This document shows positions 56,106 through 64,000 of a stretch of 64,000 nucleotides of DNA, piece after piece (the stretch's first letter is position 1; every line of letters begins with the position of its first letter). The stretch covers positions 11,320,692-11,384,691 of the forward strand of contig NC_135039.1 in NCBI RefSeq assembly GCF_051020975.1, written 5' to 3'. The position numbers and the translations under genes are program-made. The notes below the pieces were generated by a model that saw nothing but the letters and a program-made list of their open reading frames with translations, was not told where the DNA came from and did not search any database. The stretch comes from Osmia lignaria lignaria. Its lineage: Eukaryota; Arthropoda; Insecta; Hymenoptera; Megachilidae.

Positions 56106-58336
56106 GCTCTTACACTCCGCTAGATCCCGGCTGCATCATTGCTCATAAACACTGTTTATGCAGTCGAGTGATTAGTCATCGACCTCCATTCGCTCATACG
56201 TCATTTTACTCAAAATGCACTGACACGTGTCCGAACAATGAATCCACATATGATGCTATTTTTCATTAGGTGAAAGTCCATCACCTTTAGACTCTAATTA
56301 TTTAAAAGAAAATTACCTCTTTATTTTCAACTTCGTGATTAAGCCTTCCAAGGTTAATTGCACTTTTTTTTATCACAGTTATGATGTAATATGTCCCACA
56401 GACCTACCTAAAGTTTCACAAAGAAATCGGAATTGAGGAAATAAAGAATCTTCAGCTGGTTCGTATTAAATTTGATGGTTATCGATCAGGTTCTAAAAAT
56501 ATGTGATAGTTCAACATGGAGTTTGCTGCGTTATAATGAATTCACGGACTATCTGTCATCATTTTAATCAAAAGAATATCAAAGAGCTATCCGATTCCAA
56601 TACGATCTTTAAAATCTGCAACCTCATCTGAACTTAAAAGAGAGAGAAAGTATTTGATGTTTTTAAACTTTGTAAAATTTTTATTTTCAGTCATCGTGGC
56701 AATCAGATCTTCTTTTGCTTCCAATTCAACATTACCTTGTTTCCAGTGTGTCCCAATTTGTGCCTCGTCAGAAGGTGGTGTCCTTAATTAGACAGGCGTT
56801 AACTAGGCTCTTAATAATCAGGATCCTCTTAACGCCCCATGGAATCAGGTGTAATTAGGGCTTCGTTAATTCGAATCTGTTCATTCTCGCTAGATTAATC
56901 AGCTCTTCTACTCGCCAATTAGGATCTTAATAATTGAAATTCTGATAAAGTTAAAATTCGCTGATATAGGATTCAATGAACGGGCACGAATAAGATCTAC
57001 AGTGAATTTTCAAATTAAAATCTATCCCAATTATAATTTTCAGCTGTGCTTCTCCTTGAATCTCAACTAACATTGATTTACCATCATTTTAATTAACGAA
57101 AAAAGGAAAAGGGGAAGAACAAATGAACACAAGAAAAGTATAAAGTAAATCTTGATTTTTCTCTCAAATTATCTGTCCATTAAAAAGAAAAAGAAAAGTA
57201 GGGAGCAGTGAACGAAGGAAGTTTCGTAGTAATCATCGTATCGTTTATTTCATTTAATAACTACATTAATTTCTCTTATACATAGTTTCATTTTCTTCTC
57301 TCCCTCCGCCCTCTCGACTTCTCTGCATTTACGTACAACTGTGTAACATTTATAATATCTTTTATGTTATAACCTAACAACGTTTAACGCAACACACGTT
57401 TTTCCCTCCCACTTTCACTCATTCTCTCACTCTCACCCTTATCCTCAATATATATTTTACTCCATTTTGTTTGTTAGTATCTCTTCTGGTCGCTCCCTTT
57501 TGCCCTAAACAATATACTTTTTCTTCTTTTCAATTTTTACCCGCGAAAGCAAAAGAACGACCCTCGTGCAGGTGTGTTATAGATACATACATACACATAA
57601 TATATATCATTATATAATATATAAAATTTAATGTGTATATATATATAATATGTCTGCTTGATACTTAGTTATATATATATATATTTTATATACATACATG
57701 CACATGATTTTTCTCGTTAATTAACTACGGACAAAGTAAAAGTTTGCCTCCTAACTTCACCTCTTTTTTTCTTTCTTCATCTGTTTTATAACGGAGACTA
57801 GACAGCTATCTTACTTTTTTTTTTTTTTTTCATATAGAAGTTTTTTGCGTTTGAGCAGCATTCGTTTATCTCGCTTGCTTGGAAAAAATATATCGTTCGT
57901 TTGCTAGAAAAGCGATACACTTCAAAAAAATTTATTGCTTTTGAATTGGGTCGCTCTTCCCGCGAAGCTGCGATATTGAAAATTGTATACTTTTAGCTTC
58001 AGAAGTGCTTTCGATGGGGAATAAAGGGAATGCGGGATGAACGAGGTGAATGAGCGATCGAATGGTGTTTGGCTACTTTATTTTCTAGCATTTCCGAGGA
58101 AAATTCGCTGTGTTTTGCGACGGTGCTGTCGTTGATAAGGTTCTCGTCACTTTTAGGGCCTCGTTCATCAGTTTGATCGATCCTGCAACCATTCGCTGCA
58201 ACACGTTTTCGTTCCTCCCCTATCTTTTCATTTCGCGTTTTTCTCTTTTACTATCTTTTTTGGCCGGTTTTGTGTCGTTCGTATCGCGCGCGCCTTAAAT
58301 TGCCGTTTGAGACAGAAGGAAAATTGATTTTCATAA
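56106..58336. other. Intergenic, UTR-like AT-rich sequence
   Basis: No gene seen. (TA)n microsatellites lie at about 57600-57690, with poly-T at 57815-57830. An AATAAA on the minus strand near 57245 could end a minus-strand transcript. Confidence 0.4.
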
Positions 58337-58846
58337 ATATATACCAATTCCAATACCAGATGAATCTTTTTCACCATAAAAAATATCAATTTTCGTTTAA
58401 TTTACAATATTTCGCGTACATAAAGAAAAATAAACAGTTTTAATTAAATTGAGGTTAGGTTCATTGGTTAGCTCGAAACGAAAAATAAACAGTTTCTTTG
58501 GTTAAATCGGAGTAGGTTAATTAAATTGAGGTTAGGTTCATTGGTCAGCTCGAAGCGAATCAGGTTAGGTTGGGTTGCATAATGTTAATTGTAAATATAT
58601 ACCAATTCCAATACCAGATGAATCTTTTTTACCATAAAAAATATCAATTTTCGTTTAATTTACAATATTTCGCGATAAAGAAAAATAAACAGTTTTAATT
58701 AAATTGAGGTTAGGTTCATTGGTCAGCTCGAAGCGAAAAATAAACAGTTTCTTTGGTTAAATCGGAGTAGGTTAATTAAATTGAGGTTAGCTTCATTGGT
58801 CAGCTCGAAGCGAATCAGGTTAGGTTGGGTTGCGTAATGTTAGGTT
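58337..58846. repeat. Two-copy tandem duplication, about 258-bp unit
   Basis: Units start at about 58337 and 58595, each opening TATATACCAATTCCAATACC and closing with AATCAGGTTAGGTTGGGTTG. Within each unit GAGGTTAGGTTCATTGGT(C/T)AGC is itself duplicated. The TTAGG-like words are embedded, not arrayed. Confidence 0.85.
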
Positions 58847-58859
58847 GAAAGCGAACTTA

Positions 58860-61800
58860 AGGAACAGCTTCAGACAAAGCGTCCTCCTTCAGGAGGCTGA
58901 TTAAAGGATCAGAGAATCCAAGGGTGCGAATGGTGCGATTTTCCATGGGGCGTGCGATTTTCCGTGGGAAATAAAGCAGCAGTTGTTTGTTACCCCGGAA
59001 TTCGAGTGTTGGCCCACTTAGGCCGAGTTTTGCCCCGTAGGAACGATCAAAGGGGTGGCTTTGAAGTGCGCTCCGGGGTAAGCCAGGCGTGCTTGTATGC
59101 GCCGCTTATTCATCTGTTCCTTTCACCGTTTCCATCTTCGCCCCAATGTGTACCGAGCCTCGCGGCTTCGCGGTGTTTTTTTCCCCCCTCTCGGGTTAAA
59201 ACGCAATTCAGCACCGGGAAAGGAAGGAGAAAAAGAAGGGGGAAAAAAGGGATGGAAAAGTCCCTGTCCTCGGCGTGGAATAATTCAGAAGTCCCTCGTA
59301 GCCACTAGGGCTACGTCAGTCCCTACTTTTACCTTAACCCCGCGAAATTTCACAACGATCCGCTTCACGCGCTTCGATCAACGGAGGTACCTCACCGGGA
59401 ATCAACGTCACTGTGACTGGTTCATTCTGATTCTCGCGGACCTTTCATAAAAGACATCCCCACAGCGGAAGTGTCTCCCGCGGACGATCCGCGTCGCCGA
59501 TATTTATGTTTCAATAAACGCTCGTAGGGCTTAAACCGAAGGATTCTCTTTGGGAAAGTGTAATAAAACACGCGACACCATTACTGGAAACGGTAAAGCG
59601 AGCGATTTCCTCCAGCTGACGCTGATCGATAGAGGAACACGGTGGGTTCTGGCGCCTGGGTATATGGAAAGTACCGGCAGCCTTCGTCTTCTTCGCTTTT
59701 ACTCTCTTTTTTTTTTCTTTCCTCTTCCTCCTTACATCTGAACTGAACATTTTATGCATCTACGTTTCCCCCCTTTCTCTCGCCTGTTTCATAAGGAAAC
59801 TGTTCTCTCCTATTCCTTCAGCCCCGTTTAAAAGCAGATCCACTGCTTCTCAGTAGCGTAGCTCTACGCTCGGCCCGACCCCCTTTCAACTAAGTACTCC
59901 CGTCTCCTTTCTTCATCGCTCTGTCGCTCTTTTTTCACGCGCCCGGCTCGTTGTTTTCTCCTCCGCGTCTTTTTCCTTTCGTTTTATCGAAAGAAGTGCC
60001 GTCGACTGTTTCGGTCTGTCCCCGCCACCTGTTCCTCCATTTTTTTCTCCCCCAGCCAGGCGTGTCTCTTATTTTTGTTTAGAAGACGGTAAAACGGAAA
60101 GGCAGGGATGTGTTTGCGCGGCGAGTTAAAGGGGACAGGTTGAACGAAGGGTGGTACAGCGAGGACAAGGATCGTTGAAAATTGATAAACTGTTCATTAC
60201 TAGGCGTGGAATAAATTTGCCGGGATTGGTTTTGTCCCCGGGTCGATATCGGTACATACAGGACACCCGGCGACGCATCGACGGTGAACGAAATAACCGC
60301 AAACGTCAGCGAAACGAAAACTGGCTCGCGTCGCGTTTACGCGCGATCGAGTCGTTTAATTAGCCAAATGACCGCGCTCCATTTCTTTTTGTTTGTTCGT
60401 TTTTTTTTTTCAATCAATTTTCCTTTCGTCAAAACCGTTCGCAATTGTTTTATATAAACACCTAGCAACGATTGACCTGCCCTCGAATCATCGTAACTGC
60501 TTAAGCGTACTCTTTTTCCGTCGTAATGACAATTAGGCCTGTCGAGATTGAGAAGCGATAATTTCATTAGCGAAAAATATATATGTGTATATATATATAT
60601 ATAGTCTCTCTGTTAAATTACCTTTAAAGGGTTCACGATTCCCGAAGAGGTTTTTAGAACCGTATTCGTTTTAGTGGCTAGGCTCGAACGAAAAGGAATT
60701 TAAAAAGAAACAATTGTTCTTGGAATCGGTGATTTTTCAGGGACGTCGCGTCGGGTTATCGGCGACATCCTGAACGGCATCGATCCTGATGAATTGTACA
60801 CTATAAACCGCACACGCAGGAACAAACTATCTAGAGACAAATATTGACCCATTTCGCTTTACAGACTACCACGGACTTAACCGAGTTCTCCACCCTGTAA
60901 CAAGTTTCATTGACATTTTTTTCTTTACCAAGTCGATGATTAATTCGAAGTGAATTAAAGGAAAATTAGCGTCGTGGTAGATGAAGATTTCAAATTTGTT
61001 CGAGGGAACATGTAATCGTTCGTGGATAGTCCGTTTCGACGATAATGGTCCGAGCGTGTTTCACGTCGAGGCACTAATCCTAACATTAAGTTTTCACGAC
61101 GATACTCGGGTAATTAACTAATGATATGTGAGGACGTGCTTAATCTTTAATGAGATGAGTGCGTTGGACGCTGGAAAAGCGTATATATACGGCCCTGCGT
61201 TTACTCGTCTGGCGAACGTACGTCGACTGGACGTCACGGCAACGTTGCTAATCGTTCTTTGCGGAACGCCTTTAGTGTCACGTAAAGGAATGACAACAAA
61301 CTGGGTGGCGTTAGACGTGAAACGACCGGTCGGCGACGAAGTCTCATAACCCTCGGACGGCGGACCATGGAGAGAGCCCCAATCTAAATGAAGGTTTCTT
61401 GCCTCTTTTTAGTATTCTTCCAATATATGAGATTCTTTCGATCATAAATGATATGTTTATCTTTCGGTTAACGTCTCCGCTGCTCGAGGGTCAACTCGCG
61501 ACAGTTCAGAGCCAATGATAACTAGGTAGAAAATATTCGTTCCTCTTGCTGTAATCAAAATACCGAATCCTTTCTCTCTGTTCACGCTGTCACGCACGAT
61601 GATTAAAGACTCGATGCTCTGGCTACGAGAAAAGATCACTAACGATACAATCAACTCTCTCTATATGACGTATTTATATAGGTGATATGTACCAAATGGA
61701 AGATTCGTGTTTCAGCGACGCATTTGCCGCGAGACCGGGGCAAACTGTTCCAGTTCCTTCGTTTAAGCTCGTTCGGTATGTTTGGTTTTACGTAGGCGAA

Positions 61801-63430
61801 GTCTTGGGAACTTGTTCAGAAGCTTTCAAAGTATTTCTAATTCGGAAATTGTACATTCTCTTTGAAATGTAGGTCCCAAGGAGTTATTTCGAGTTGGATG
61901 TAAGTTAGGACCTAGTATGCTGCGTTTATATTAGGCTCAATTAGGTCTACGAATAAATTTCCACATTGTTCTCGCAAAAATATTAAATTAGAACCAAAAT
62001 TAGTTATTTTCCTGCATTTAGGACCATCAGAATCTTCTGGGATTAAGATTAGGACTTGGATTAACCGATAGGCTACCTGTATGTTAGGCCCAATTGAGAT
62101 CCAGCTCAATCTAACCTAACCGAACCCTGGGTCCTTCTTAAATTCCACTGTAAAACTTTCTAAAGCTTCCAAATTTGAAAATTATTCGTTTTATTCGAGA
62201 AAATCCTCAGAAACTCTGAGTTAGGCTCATGTAGACCTTGGGACATCCCAGCGACCATCTTCGGTCGCCCACTTTCTTTCGGTTTACCATACTCAGTCCC
62301 TTCTTATGCCTTGCTATAAAAGTCTAACCGATGGTTTTACGTCTGCCAATTCCCAAGGATACTTTTCTCAGCAACCGGAAATCCCACGGAAGTCATATCC
62401 CTGATAAAATGTCCTCCAGCCTCGAACAGTTTGTTCCCTCAGGTGTTCTCGGGCGAAACAATCGCTCTTCGGTGGTTGATCTTTCATCGGAATGATCAGA
62501 CGGCCCTTAACGATCTATCTTAATCAATATTCCGGCTAAGTGTCACTGTGTGTCTGCGTCTGTGGAGCTACGTTGCGGAGCAAATTACACGGGTGCCTTA
62601 ATTACCTTAGGTACGTCTCTACGTCAACTTGCTCGACGGCACGCGTAATCTCAGCTGTACAGCTGCATGTGTGTAGGTGTGTGTATTCGTATTTAGTATT
62701 TATAGATTCATATGTATATGTATACGTATATGTACATCGCTTAAACAATACATCTCTTAAGTTCCTATTTTTTGTTTTCTTGTTAACGTGTTTACGATTA
62801 ATTCACGAGGTGCCATTTTTTGTTTATTTTTTTTCTTTACTGTTAATTATATTTATATATATATATATATATTTATATATTTGTGATCTCTCTGACAGCT
62901 GTGTAACGAAGCTGAGAAATCGTTTTATCTTCCCCCCAATTTCCTCGGTTAACCCTTGTCGTGCCTCAGGGGTGCGCGGACCTTTTTTTTTTTTTTTACA
63001 CCTCCCCGTTTTATTCCTCGGAAAACAGACCGAAAGCGGTAAAAATGGAACGAAATTTCTTGTTATATTGAAAGTTAACGTGTTTATCTCTGGACACACT
63101 GCCAACCCTTCGGGGTTCTTTAAACACAGAGAAATGGTAACTTTGAAAAATATAAAATAGAAGTGAAGAAGATAAGAAACTGTTGGCAGTGTGTTAACTC
63201 GGAGATCGATAAGAAAGTCTACTCGAAGAAAGAGAAGTAGAGTAACCTGAATCGACTCGAGAAAAGAACCATATTTTCACTTAGTTTTCTTTTTTGTTTT
63301 TTTTTTTTTTATTAAATTCTGCACCCTTGACGCTTGTCCCTCGATTCTCGAGATTTTCTCGAAAATTTGACCTGGACTCCTTCCTCCCAACGGATTATCC
63401 AAGTTCCGTCCTCCATTGTTAAACTCACCA
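58860..63430. other. Intergenic or long-UTR sequence, no gene recognised
   Basis: GC-richer blocks (58920-60360) have short overlapping frames on both strands and no motif. (TA)n at 60575-60602 and 62845-62880. CTAACCTAACCGAACCC at 62109. The 206-codon plus frame at 62540-63160 is low-complexity (VYVYVY, IYIYIY) and is not accepted. Confidence 0.4.
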
Positions 63431-64000
63431 TTTTCCTTCCTTTTCCTCTACTTTATTAAACCTTGTATGTGTGTTTGTTTTAGTATCTCCTAGCGATTTA
63501 ATTTATCTACTTGTTTAAACGTTTACTTCACCGACGGTATTGTCATGTTAGCTGTGCCCATCTTGAAAGTCCAGATCAAAGGTGGTGTCCCCTTTAGCGA
63601 TCGTGGTCCTCTTGAGCTCGTGGCGTCTATTAATCCCTTTTGGGTTCTCTTTTTATCTCCTTACAGGATCGTTCTAAGGGTCGAAATATAATTCAAGAGA
63701 GCTTTGAACGGTCTTCCATGATTTCGAACGAGTTTCATCCAGGGACCAGCGAACGATCTCGTAGTCCTCCTCCTTCCGTTTGATTCGTCTGGAATGCAAA
63801 GTAGATTTGTTGTCTCGTGGGAGGTTCCGGATCATCGGAATGCCAAGCAACGTTTACATTAATGGAAAATGATTGTGCGATCGTAGAAGACTACGTTAGG
63901 CCGTGGCTGTTCTCCTCCATCCGGCAAACATTTATTGTCGTTCGACATTTCTCGCGACACCTTGTAGAGTTTCTTGGTAAAATAAGCGTCTACAAGTTTC
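63431..64000 (-). other. Possible 3' end of a minus-strand gene entering from beyond 64000
   Basis: Several short minus-strand frames look protein-like but lie in different frames: YFTKKLYKVSREMSND (near 63980-63925), RIKRKEEDYEIVRWSLDE (63785-63674, then TAG) and TTFDLDFQDGHS-stop (near 63585-63550). A possible acceptor ATTCCAG precedes the second. AATAAA on the minus strand lies at 63452-63457. I could not join them into one frame, so this may be non-coding CpG-rich sequence. Confidence 0.2.

Noticed and set aside
62540..63160. 206-codon plus-strand open frame
   Set aside because: Driven by microsatellites (VYVYVY, IYIYIY); hydrophobic low-complexity sequence, not a credible gene.

Overview
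The window looks like nuclear DNA of an insect, most likely a hymenopteran (bee, ant or wasp). The genes have introns with GT/AG borders. One encodes an antigen-5-type CAP secretory protein. Short tracts of the insect telomere-type repeat TTAGG/CCTAA are scattered through it, and it is rich in small hAT-, piggyBac- and mariner-type elements. The species cannot be fixed from the sequence alone.

Three genes are well supported. (1) At 1-4172 on the minus strand lies a DNAJB6/Mrj-like co-chaperone with five coding exons; its C-terminal end runs off the left edge. (2) On the plus strand lies the mitochondrial aspartate/glutamate carrier aralar (SLC25A12/13 family), with 16 coding exons from 29054 to 38965 and a first coding exon that is uncertain (best candidate: an ATG directly before a splice donor at 26343). 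(3) At 44482-51850 on the minus strand lies a six-exon CAP/antigen-5-like secreted protein with its own TATA promoter near 52070. A fourth candidate is a small two-exon gene of unknown function (17288-17333 joined to 27950-28122), with a CCAAT-rich promoter just upstream and a poly(A) signal at about 28260; its second exon lies ahead of the aralar exons on the same strand.

Between the genes: 4.2-17 kb is intergenic and full of repeats, including a hAT transposase remnant, TTAA-flanked MITEs, a dispersed repeat with a TTAGG core, and a triple array of retrotransposon 3' ends placed inside that core. From 17 to 29 kb there are long intron-like stretches with hAT and piggyBac MITEs, one nested in another and one hAT MITE tandemly triplicated. 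The aralar introns hold a 142-bp satellite (30.1-31.5 kb), a foldback with a telomere-like centre (32.0-32.5 kb) and a 1-kb mariner-like foldback that makes up almost a whole intron (32.8-33.85 kb). From 39 to 44 kb is mostly plain 3' flank. From 52 to 64 kb there are no recognisable genes: a 640-bp long-armed inverted repeat, a 1.15-kb array of a 32-bp minisatellite, a 258-bp tandem duplication and AT-rich, UTR-like sequence, with a weak hint of a minus-strand gene entering from beyond 64000.

The three recognised genes do not form a pathway: cytosolic protein folding, mitochondrial aspartate/glutamate exchange and an extracellular CAP protein. No new multi-gene system is evident. The most unusual structures are in the repeats and in the uncertain 5' organisation of aralar.
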